A DNA stretch of 19,365 nucleotides from Candidatus Saccharimonadota bacterium. Its GTDB lineage: Bacteria; Patescibacteriota; Saccharimonadia; Saccharimonadales; Saccharimonadaceae. The notes under the pieces are model-generated. The model made no database searches. It was not told where the DNA came from and saw nothing but the letters and a program-made list of their open reading frames with translations. Location of the stretch: the NCBI GenBank assembly GCA_017964115.1, contig JAGCSL010000052.1:1-19365 (forward strand), written 5' to 3'. Each line of letters starts with the position of its first letter. Within the stretch, counting starts at the first letter, position 1. The translations under genes were made by a program, and so were the position numbers. Positions 1 through 6,276 of the stretch are shown here, in pieces.

Positions 1-42
1 CAGGCGGTCGCGTCAGTTGGAAATAATAAAGGAGCAAAATGA
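1..42 (+). CDS. 3' end of an upstream gene (partial)
   Basis: Frame 1 is open from the window edge and ends at a TGA at 40-42, giving the last 13 residues QAVASVGNNKGAK. This stop overlaps the ATG of the next gene in an ATGA, a common arrangement for translationally coupled genes. The other two frames do not give such an overlap. Too little is visible to name the product, and the stretch could be non-coding. Confidence 0.35.
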   Translation, partial: QAVASVGNNKGAK

Positions 43-1103
43 CATTATTCGCGGGATATCCATCAGAAACAAACTATGAAAAAGAGCCCAGCAGGGAAGT
101 CGTTGGCGATAATTTCGAAAACGCTATGGCCGACGTACCACCTTTTGCTGGCGCCAATGCTGCAGTGTTAGCTGAAACAGTCGCTGCGCCGCTTGAAGTT
201 GTCGACACCGTTGCTGAAACCGATGGCGAATCTGGCGAGTCTGGCGAATCTGGCGAGTCTGGCGACACATACAACGCTAATGGCGAAGCGCAAACTAACC
301 CCGCAAGCGTCGTCGAGCAAGTCGCGAAAGACCATACCGAACGTGGTGATGTCGATCCAAATAATGTATTACAAGACGCTGGCGCAGCAATCGGCCGAGA
401 AGCAGTCGAGAATACAAATACCGACGTCAATCTTACTATCGCACAAAATGCTGCCGAAAATATCAATCCGCAAGAATCCAACGGCACCAAGCAGGCATTG
501 AACCTTCTTAGTGAAACTGAGGCCGCTACGGCCATTGCTAAAGCTAAGGCCGAAGGGGCCGTTCTAGACACTATCAACAATAATCCTGGCGCCACATTCA
601 GCAAAGCCGAAGCAGAGGAATCTCTATCTAAAGCCGAAAGCGCCGTCGATACACTCAATTCCGCAGCCAGCAAAGTCCAATCAGAAGACCCTTCTGTTGC
701 CTCAAAAGTCGTCACGGGAGCAGAGAGTATGAGTCGTGTATTACAAGAAAGTCGCGATATGCTCACTGCCGAAGTAGACCGATTAGCCGCCGAGCAAGAC
801 GCCGCCGATGGCGAATCCGCAGAACTACTAACGTCAGCTGGAACCGCTACCGAGGAGAGTACCGCGGATGCAGAAAGTATCACCGCTATCGGTGCTACGC
901 CCGGGGCTTCTGGAGATATTATGAATTCCACGCCAAATGGCAACGAAACGACAAGTATCGCTCCTGGACAATTAAATGCGGATACTGTCAGAATGCTTCA
1001 GGAACAACGTGAAGACGAAAAGAAGAAAGCCGTCGAAGCCGCGCTCAAAGCTAAACGCGAATCCGCCCCTAAAGAACAGCTTGAAGGTCGCCAGAGCCTC
1101 TAA
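39..1103 (+). CDS. Acidic Ala/Glu/Ser-rich low-complexity protein of unknown function
   Basis: A 354-aa protein that I do not recognise. The ATG is preceded by AAAGGAG with about 5 nt spacing. There is no signal peptide or membrane segment, so it is probably cytoplasmic. Residues 1-60 are mixed. Residues 63-74 are four GES tripeptides encoded by a DNA tandem repeat. Residues about 80-300 are rich in Ala, Glu, Ser, Thr and Asn with helix-favouring stretches (for example around SKAEAEESLSKAES), and the last 40 residues are strongly charged (QEQREDEKKKAVEAALKAKR). The composition suggests a largely disordered or elongated helical protein. It seems to be the last gene of a plus-strand operon entering from the left. 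It meets the minus-strand gene tail to tail with a 4-nt overlap (1100-1103) and no terminator hairpin between them. The long antisense frame here is a composition artefact. Confidence 0.75.
   Translation: MTLFAGYPSETNYEKEPSREVVGDNFENAMADVPPFAGANAAVLAETVAAPLEVVDTVAETDGESGESGESGESGDTYNANGEAQTNPASVVEQVAKDHTERGDVDPNNVLQDAGAAIGREAVENTNTDVNLTIAQNAAENINPQESNGTKQALNLLSETEAATAIAKAKAEGAVLDTINNNPGATFSKAEAEESLSKAESAVDTLNSAASKVQSEDPSVASKVVTGAESMSRVLQESRDMLTAEVDRLAAEQDAADGESAELLTSAGTATEESTADAESITAIGATPGASGDIMNSTPNGNETTSIAPGQLNADTVRMLQEQREDEKKKAVEAALKAKRESAPKEQLEGRQSL
225..266 (+). repeat. In-frame 9-bp tandem repeat (GES x4)
   Basis: Four and two-thirds copies of GGCGARTCT run in tandem. The third codon base alternates GAA/GAG, so the exact period is 18 bp. 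The repeat encodes Gly-Glu-Ser four times and then Gly-Asp. Copy number of such a unit can change by replication slippage without breaking the reading frame. Confidence 0.85.
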
Positions 1104-1522
1104 TTCATCGGTTCCGAACTAATTAATTCAATAGTAAGATTCAAATTTTTGTCGACTTTTGCACGGTATATATTTTCTTTCAACGACATTTCGCCCTCAT
1201 CGACAAAATCTTTATAATCGAAAACGATATTCGTTTCACCCTCTTTGAGTGCACGAAAAGTATGCGTTTCCTCAACTACGCCACCCTCGTTCGAATCAAG
1301 TGCTTTTGTTTTTAAGCCAACATGCGAGACGATCGAATCATCCTCAATTTTATACACCCACTCATAAGGCACGCCACCGTTAGTTTCAAGTGTAATTTCT
1401 GCCTCGCCCTGAGGTAACTGTGAAGGACGATCATGTCTGATTGCGACTACTACTGCTACAATCACCGCAACAATCACAATCGCTAAACCAACTATTCCCC
1501 ATAATGGTTTTCCTTCTTTCAT
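1100..1522 (-). CDS. Membrane-anchored chagasin-like (I42) protease inhibitor domain protein
   Basis: A 140-aa protein with one N-terminal membrane span (residues about 7-28, hydrophobic Val/Ile-rich) and an outside domain of about 100 residues. The domain has the loop layout of chagasin/amoebiapain-type cysteine-protease inhibitors. These are an Asn-Gly turn then aromatic-x-Trp (TNGGVPYEW, 47-55, at the place of the family's NPTTG-Y-W loop), a Gly-Gly loop followed by THTFRALKEGETNIVFDY (family GxGG then a conserved TF..A...G...L.F.Y strand pair), and a late loop DFVDEG. Known members inhibit papain-like enzymes. I infer possible protection from papain-like proteases or hydrolases, including those encoded at 6273-8840. 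The ATG at 1520-1522 is chosen because GGAGGAGG lies 5-6 nt upstream; a TTG 7 codons earlier would lie in front of that site. The fold match is moderate, since the canonical loop residues are only partly kept. Confidence 0.6.
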   Translation of the reverse strand: MKEGKPLWGIVGLAIVIVAVIVAVVVAIRHDRPSQLPQGEAEITLETNGGVPYEWVYKIEDDSIVSHVGLKTKALDSNEGGVVEETHTFRALKEGETNIVFDYKDFVDEGEMSLKENIYRAKVDKNLNLTIELISSEPMN

Positions 1523-1545
1523 ACTTACCTCCTCCTTATGCAATC

Positions 1546-1572
1546 ATTGTAACATATCCACATCTTGCCCAA
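1546..1572 (-). promoter_or_regulatory. Promoter of the chagasin-like gene
   Basis: On the minus strand, TTGGGC (plus 1567-1572) is followed by a 15-bp spacer and an extended -10, TGT-TACAAT (hexamer plus 1546-1551). The leader would be about 17 nt and holds the GGAGGAGG site. Confidence 0.55.
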
Positions 1573-1575
1573 CTC

Positions 1576-1584
1576 TGGTACAAT
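1576..1584 (+). promoter_or_regulatory. Extended -10 promoter of the HerA-like gene
   Basis: TGG-TACAAT lies 24 nt before the ATG at 1609. No good -35 is seen at 16-18 bp. The element lies back to back with the divergent promoter at 1546-1572, so both genes share about 86 bp of control region. Confidence 0.5.
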
Positions 1585-1608
1585 AGAATTAGTTAAGCGG
1601 GATTTAAT

Positions 1609-3213
1609 ATGTACACTAACGATAAAATTCTCGTCGGTAAATCCGACAAACAAGAACTATCAATTCTTTTAAAGATGGCTAATCGCCACGGACTTATCAC
1701 TGGCGCTAGCGGTTCCGGTAAAACTATCACTCTTAAAGTAATGGCCGAAAGCTTTTCCGATGCCGGCGTACCAGTATTTCTAGCCGATGTTAAAGGAGAT
1801 CTCGCTGGCACTGCTGTCGAAGGCGAACTCAACGAAAACGTCCAAAAACGTGTCGATAAACTCGGTCTCGAAAAATACGGTTTCGAATGCAAGAAATTCC
1901 CAGTGCGCTTCTGGGATCTATATGGTGATAACGGTCATCCAATTCGTGCTACTGTCGAGTCGGTTGGACCAGATATTCTGTCGATGATGCTTGGTCTTTC
2001 CGAAGCCCAGGAAGGTAACCTCGATATTGTCTTTGAGGTCGCAAAAGACGAAGGTCTTCAGTTAGTTAATCTCGCCGATTTGCGTTCTACGCTTCAATAT
2101 GTAGCCGAAAACAAGGATAAATACATCACTAAGTATGGCAATATTACCACACAAAGCGTCGGTGTCATTCAACGTAGTCTGCTAGCTTTAGAAAAGCAGG
2201 GCGCTGACGAATTCTTCGGCGAACCGGCCCTCGATATTAACGATTTCTTTGCCAACGATGCTGACGGTCGCGGCGTTATTAATATCCTGCACGCCGTCGA
2301 ACTCTTCCAGAGCCCAGACCTCTACGCGTCCTTCTTGCTTTGGCTTCTCAATACTCTGTTTATTACTTCACCGGAAGTTGGAGATCTCGATAAACCAAAA
2401 ATGGTCTTCTTCTTTGATGAGGCGCACCTACTCTTTAATGGTATGCCAGGCTATCGCCTCAAACGTATTATTCAAGTCGTTAAATTAATTCGCTCCCGCG
2501 GTATTGGCCTTTACTTCATTTCGCAAAAGCCAACCGATATTCCGGATGATATTTTGGCTCAACTTGGCAACCGTGTTCAGCATTCGCTTCGCGCCTATAC
2601 GCCAACCGAGCTTAAGGTCGTCAAAGCCGCCGCCGGCGCCTTCCGCGCCAATAAAGCCTTTGATACCGAAAAAGCAATCTCCGAGCTCGGTACCGGCGAA
2701 GCACTCGTGTCGTTCCAAGACGAAAAAGGTACCCCTACCGTTGTTGAGCGAGTCACCATTCTACCACCGCAGAGCTCCATGGGCACTATCGACGATATGA
2801 CTCGCATGAAAGTCATTAATAATAGTCCGCTCTGCGGCAAATATGATGAAGCTATCGACAACGAAACTGCACACGAAAAAATTTCCAAACATAACGAGGA
2901 AAAACAAGCCGCCAAGGAGGCCGAGGAGAAGCGCATCGCCGAGGAAAAACAAGCCGAAAAGGAGGCAAAAGAGGCCGAAAAAGAGGCTAAAGAAGCCGAG
3001 AAACAAGCAAAGGCCGAAGAACGCGCCCGCACACTTGAAGAGAAACAGCAACTCGCCCTCAAACGTGAACAAGAAAAACTTGAAGAGAAGAAAAAAGCAA
3101 ATAGTCTAGGCGGCAAAGTTGAAAAAATCGCCACTAAAGGCATTGAGCGTGGCGTTACGAATGCAATTTCGAGCTCAATTTCCAAAGGAATTAAAAAATT
3201 CTTCAAATTCTAA
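1609..3213 (+). CDS. HerA-like bacterial ATPase, DUF853 (YjgR) family
   Basis: A 534-aa P-loop ATPase. Residues 1-60 carry the family opening (ILVGKSDKQELSILLKMANRHGLITGASGSGKT) with Walker A GASGSGKT at 32-39. LADVKGDLAG follows. Walker B is FFFDEAH with D270/E271, then RSRGIGLYFISQ at about 295 and a conserved C-terminal ATPase block (PTDIPDDILAQLGNRVQHSLRAYTP). HerA/FtsK-type ATPases form hexamers that move DNA or act as pumps; the role of DUF853 members is not established. Residues about 425-505 form a long charged Glu/Lys/Ala coiled coil, then a short tail (KGIKKFFKF). DUF853 proteins commonly end in a charged tail, but this one is long. It is monocistronic, with its own promoter upstream and the hppA promoter right after it. 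The ribosome site is weak (GCGGGA), and the coiled-coil tail gives long false frames on both strands. Confidence 0.88.
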   Translation: MYTNDKILVGKSDKQELSILLKMANRHGLITGASGSGKTITLKVMAESFSDAGVPVFLADVKGDLAGTAVEGELNENVQKRVDKLGLEKYGFECKKFPVRFWDLYGDNGHPIRATVESVGPDILSMMLGLSEAQEGNLDIVFEVAKDEGLQLVNLADLRSTLQYVAENKDKYITKYGNITTQSVGVIQRSLLALEKQGADEFFGEPALDINDFFANDADGRGVINILHAVELFQSPDLYASFLLWLLNTLFITSPEVGDLDKPKMVFFFDEAHLLFNGMPGYRLKRIIQVVKLIRSRGIGLYFISQKPTDIPDDILAQLGNRVQHSLRAYTPTELKVVKAAAGAFRANKAFDTEKAISELGTGEALVSFQDEKGTPTVVERVTILPPQSSMGTIDDMTRMKVINNSPLCGKYDEAIDNETAHEKISKHNEEKQAAKEAEEKRIAEEKQAEKEAKEAEKEAKEAEKQAKAEERARTLEEKQQLALKREQEKLEEKKKANSLGGKVEKIATKGIERGVTNAISSSISKGIKKFFKF

Positions 3214-3235
3214 CCTTTTACCTCGGTTTTATCCC

Positions 3236-3263
3236 TTGAATTTTTTCATAAAGCTAATATAAT
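3236..3263 (+). promoter_or_regulatory. Promoter of hppA
   Basis: TTGAAT (3236-3241), a 16-bp spacer and TATAAT (3258-3263, perfect consensus) are present. The start of transcription is predicted near 3270, which puts the 11-bp stem-loop at 3267-3297 essentially at the 5' end of the mRNA. Confidence 0.7.
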
Positions 3264-3266
3264 TCA

Positions 3267-3302
3267 AATCACATACCGCGAAGGGAGGTATGTGATTTTT
3301 TT
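3267..3302 (+). terminator. Terminator-like hairpin at the 5' end of the hppA leader
   Basis: A perfect 11-bp stem (AATCACATACC, 3267-3277, with GGTATGTGATT, 3287-3297) with a 9-nt loop GCGAAGGGA is followed by a run of seven T. By shape this is an intrinsic terminator. It may end the upstream HerA-like transcript, but it also lies immediately downstream of the hppA promoter, so it could be an attenuator or a 5' stabilising hairpin. Confidence 0.7.
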
Positions 3303-3303
3303 G

Positions 3304-3357
3304 GGAAAGATAAATCCCACTATCTTTCCTACGACCCCTTGCACCTTAAGAAGGAGG
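3304..3357 (+). promoter_or_regulatory. Second leader hairpin and ribosome binding site of hppA
   Basis: GGAAAGATA (3304-3312) pairs perfectly with TATCTTTCC (3321-3329) around an 8-nt loop. Downstream, AAGGAGG (3351-3357) sits 7 nt before the ATG at 3365. CCTT just ahead of it could pair with AAGG and partly cover the site. The whole leader from the predicted start is about 95 nt, unusually long for this window. I do not recognise it as a known riboswitch. Confidence 0.5.
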
Positions 3358-3364
3358 AGAATAT

Positions 3365-5455
3365 ATGGTGTACCTCGTTGTTTTAAGCACCACGTTACTT
3401 GCCTTCATTTTTATGCTACGTAATTACACAGCATTACGAAGTATGGATGAAGGCACGGATGAGATGATTGAACTCGCAGGAATTATTCGTGCAGGAGCAC
3501 GAACTTTCATGCGCTCAGAGTACAAGATTATCATTCCGGCCATCTTTGTTGTTGCCATCGTTTTCTCTGTGTTCATAGAAGAAACTAGTGGTCTAACTTT
3601 CATTCTTGGCGCCTGCGTTAGCAGCGCAGCCTGCATCTTGGACATGCGAACAGCAACATACGCAAACGTCCGCACCGCCAATACGGCTAGAGTCGAGCGC
3701 TCGGTCGGAAAAACCGTTCAAACTGCTCTACTCGGCGGAAGCGTTTGTGGAACCAGTGTCCCCGCGTTCGGATTACTTGGTTTAGCATTGTTGCTGATTC
3801 TCCAACACGGCGTCAAACTTGGTGTAACATCATCTGGCTTCATCAGTCTATTTACTTGCAATCCGTACGGAATGCGCTTAACTACGTATTCACTAGGCTG
3901 CTCACTTGTAGCGTTATTCAACCGCGTGGCGGGAGGTAACTATACGAAAGCGGCCGACATCTCCGCTGACGACGTCGCAAAAATCGAGTATAACTTACCC
4001 GAAGACGACTGTCGTATGCCAAACGTCATTGCCGATTTTATTGGCGATAACGTAAATGACGTTGCCGGAAACGGCTCTGACTTGTTGGAAAGTTTTGTTG
4101 CAACCATCGTTGCTAGCATCATCATTGGTCTTTCAATCGCCAAGGATGCTATCTTCTTGAATGCGACAATGAACTATCCAATGCTGTTAGCCGGCGCAGG
4201 TTTATTCAGTAGCGTCATCGCTCTGTCCTACGTGCTGTATCACAAAGCAAGCGACGATCCAGCTTCCGAACTAGACCTTGCGACCTATATCTCCGCTGGA
4301 GTTACCATTGTATTAGGATGCATTATCGCAAAACTCACCTTCGGAAATGTCGTCCTCGACGAATCATTCCGTTTCGGTTGGATTTCGCCTTGGTATGCTA
4401 GTATCTTTGGTATTGCTAGTGGAGTAATTGTCGGAAAAGCGACTGAGTATTATACAGGCGCAGACGGTAAACCCGTCAAGAAACTCGTAGAGATGACGAA
4501 ACAAGGTGTCGCATTCCTGATTACGGAAGGTGACGCACTCGGTTCGCGCTCTTGTTTAATGCCGATTACAACTATTACTATAGCCATGATTGGTTCTGGC
4601 CTCATTTGCGGAATCTATGGCGTAGCAATAGCTGCACTTGGTATGCTAAGCTTCGTTGGCACTACAGTCTCTATTGACGCTTTCGGCCCCATCTCTGACA
4701 ATGCAGGAGGAATCGCGGAAAGCTGTCATCTGGACGCCGAAGTTCGTGCCATCACCGATCAATTAGACGCCGTAGGCAACACTACGGCCGCTATCGGCAA
4801 AGGCTTCGCAATCAATTCCGCCACATTTGCAACAGTCTCTCTGATTTTTGCATATGTGGGCAGTTACTCAAATGGCTCTCTCGACCTCAACATTGCCAAT
4901 TTTGTAACGATATCCGGCGCCGTATTTGGCGTAGGTGTTATCGAATACTTCTCCGCAATGCTGGCGAGCAACACTATCGAATCTGCTAGATTAATGGCAA
5001 ACGAAGGTAGACGTCAGCTATCAATTCCGGGCGTCCTTGAAGGCACCGTTCGGCCCGATTACGATACTTGCATTCGTTTGGCTGCAGAGCAAGCGCTTAA
5101 GAAGATGCTCGCTCCGTCCGTCATGATGCTAATCGTTCCGGCCGTCGGCGGTATTTTATGTGGTCCTGAATTCGTAGGCGGCATACTGGTTGGCGCAACG
5201 CTTGATGCAATTGCGCGCGCAATCTATATGGGAAATTCTGGCGGCGCTTTCGACAATACTAAGAAGTATATCGAATCCGGCAAGCTTGAAGGCTACGGCA
5301 AAGGCTCAGAAGCACATAAGGTCGCCGTCATGGGCGATACGGTGGGAGACACACGCAAAGACGTTGTAGGAGTTGCGCTCGACATCGCAATTAAACTGAT
5401 GTCTACGGTAGCGAATACTCTTGCACCAGTCTTCATGTCATTCCATCTATTCTAA
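3365..5455 (+). CDS. hppA: Membrane-bound proton/sodium-translocating pyrophosphatase
   Basis: A 696-aa polytopic membrane protein of the M-PPase family, which couples pyrophosphate hydrolysis to H+ and/or Na+ export. The PPi-site motifs are present: DISADDVAKIE at 198-208 (family DVGADLVGKVE, keeping the Asp, Lys and Glu), PEDDxRxPxVIAD, GDNVNDVAGNGSD at 227-239 (family GDNVGDVAGMGAD), and DAFGPISDNAGGIAE. GNTTAAIGKG at 471-480 has Ala475 and Gly478 where K+-independent enzymes carry Lys and Thr, so it should belong to the K+-dependent class. The TM6 Glu sits in SDLLES (E242), the placement seen in Na+-pumping types, but the pumped ion cannot be settled by eye. The start is fixed by AAGGAGG 7 nt upstream. 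It is monocistronic, with a strong terminator downstream. The enzyme would save energy by recovering PPi from biosynthesis, useful in a cell with reduced metabolism. Confidence 0.95.
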   Translation: MVYLVVLSTTLLAFIFMLRNYTALRSMDEGTDEMIELAGIIRAGARTFMRSEYKIIIPAIFVVAIVFSVFIEETSGLTFILGACVSSAACILDMRTATYANVRTANTARVERSVGKTVQTALLGGSVCGTSVPAFGLLGLALLLILQHGVKLGVTSSGFISLFTCNPYGMRLTTYSLGCSLVALFNRVAGGNYTKAADISADDVAKIEYNLPEDDCRMPNVIADFIGDNVNDVAGNGSDLLESFVATIVASIIIGLSIAKDAIFLNATMNYPMLLAGAGLFSSVIALSYVLYHKASDDPASELDLATYISAGVTIVLGCIIAKLTFGNVVLDESFRFGWISPWYASIFGIASGVIVGKATEYYTGADGKPVKKLVEMTKQGVAFLITEGDALGSRSCLMPITTITIAMIGSGLICGIYGVAIAALGMLSFVGTTVSIDAFGPISDNAGGIAESCHLDAEVRAITDQLDAVGNTTAAIGKGFAINSATFATVSLIFAYVGSYSNGSLDLNIANFVTISGAVFGVGVIEYFSAMLASNTIESARLMANEGRRQLSIPGVLEGTVRPDYDTCIRLAAEQALKKMLAPSVMMLIVPAVGGILCGPEFVGGILVGATLDAIARAIYMGNSGGAFDNTKKYIESGKLEGYGKGSEAHKVAVMGDTVGDTRKDVVGVALDIAIKLMSTVANTLAPVFMSFHLF

Positions 5456-5468
5456 AAATCTCTCCTTT

Positions 5469-5500
5469 GGACAGTCCTGTCCGCTTATCACATCTGATAA
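5469..5500. repeat. Two small inverted repeats after hppA
   Basis: GGACAG-TC-CTGTCC (5469-5482) and TTATCA-CATC-TGATAA (5485-5500) are perfect inverted repeats lying between the hppA stop and its terminator. They would fold as small hairpins in the hppA 3' end; they could also be protein-binding dyads. No function can be assigned. Confidence 0.4.
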
Positions 5501-5504
5501 TAAG

Positions 5505-5531
5505 AAACCCCGGTATGTCTACCGGGGTTTT
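5505..5531 (+). terminator. Intrinsic terminator of hppA
   Basis: An 11-bp perfect stem (AAACCCCGGTA with TACCGGGGTTT) with loop TGTC ends in TTTT. The 3' end of the terminator overlaps the -35 region of the next promoter, showing tight packing. Confidence 0.85.
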
Positions 5532-5559
5532 GCTTATGGTAAAAAAAATATGCTATCAT
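5530..5559 (+). promoter_or_regulatory. Promoter of the cell-surface operon (leaderless)
   Basis: TTGCTT (5530-5535), an 18-bp spacer and extended -10 TGC-TATCAT (hexamer 5554-5559) are present. The -10 ends only 6 nt before the ATG at 5566, so transcription should start at or next to the A of the start codon. Confidence 0.6.
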
Positions 5560-5565
5560 AAACTT

Positions 5566-6276
5566 ATGCGAGATCGTAATAATTCACCTTTACAGGAAAT
5601 TTTTCATAATAAGTATATTTTAGCTTTTTTAATCATAGACATTATCGCTATAGTTGCACTTGTGGGGATTTTCGTTAATCGTGCTACTAAGGTTTCGTCT
5701 ATCAACTTTAATGTAACCCCAGTAGATGCCACCATATCAGTTAATGGTGATAAGCATTATTCTAACGGCCAATACGACATAGCCCCAGGAACTTATAAAG
5801 TTGTCATCTCGCACGACGGTCTAGATACTAAAACAATGACCGTCGATATTGGCGCACGCGATTATGCCAACGTGACCGTTTTTCTCGCTGACGCCGATCA
5901 TAATTTCGATTATTACAAATTACAAAACAGCTACGAATCGTACAGAAAACTCAAGGCTATCGCCTCTGCTGAAAATAACATTACAACCGACAAGGATGCC
6001 TCCGCTCAAGATTTCATCGCTGATTTTGAGCGCGCAATGTCCATTGTCGATGAATTACCGATCAAAGGCTACGTTTACTCGGAGCCTAGCGCAAACATGT
6101 CAACGGGAGGCTTCACAATTGAAAATGGACTATACAAAAAGCAATGCACGCAGAGCGCATGCCTGATTGTCAGATATTATGGCAAGGACTACGAAAAGGA
6201 AGTCTTAAAACAGATAAAGCAAGCTGGGTATAATCCAGACGATTATCAACTTGTTTATGAGAGGTATGCAAAATGA
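5566..6276 (+). CDS. Single-span membrane protein with PEGA-like domain
   Basis: A 236-aa protein. A short cytoplasmic N-terminus (MRDRNNSPLQEIFHNK) is followed by one membrane span (about 18-38) and an outer part. Residues about 48-100 fit the PEGA domain found in bacterial surface proteins: a beta-rich repeat with TPVDATISVNG, then APGTYKVVISHDGL and a final TMTVDI strand. Residues 105-236 match no family I know and contain a Cys pair (CTQSAC). The reading frame stays open upstream to 5467, but that start would lie before the hppA terminator. ATG 5566 directly behind the -10 element is therefore chosen, and the message is then leaderless. First gene of a three-gene operon; its TGA overlaps the next ATG by 4 nt. 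Likely role: a surface-anchored partner of the secreted hydrolase, by inference from position. Confidence 0.72.
   Translation: MRDRNNSPLQEIFHNKYILAFLIIDIIAIVALVGIFVNRATKVSSINFNVTPVDATISVNGDKHYSNGQYDIAPGTYKVVISHDGLDTKTMTVDIGARDYANVTVFLADADHNFDYYKLQNSYESYRKLKAIASAENNITTDKDASAQDFIADFERAMSIVDELPIKGYVYSEPSANMSTGGFTIENGLYKKQCTQSACLIVRYYGKDYEKEVLKQIKQAGYNPDDYQLVYERYAK

Noticed and set aside
74..943. 289-codon open frame on the minus strand
   Set aside because: It mirrors the Ala/Glu-rich plus-strand gene. Its Ser/Ala-rich product is a composition effect, and the plus strand has the ribosome site.
2595..3206. 203-codon minus-strand frame and an 88-codon plus-strand frame under the HerA-like gene tail
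   Set aside because: Both arise from the repetitive GAR/AAR coiled-coil codons; products are Phe/Ser- or Lys/Arg-rich low complexity with no ribosome site.
5467..5565. Longer start of the PEGA protein
   Set aside because: It would place the start before the hppA terminator and the operon promoter, and would add a non-hydrophobic, unrelated N-terminus.
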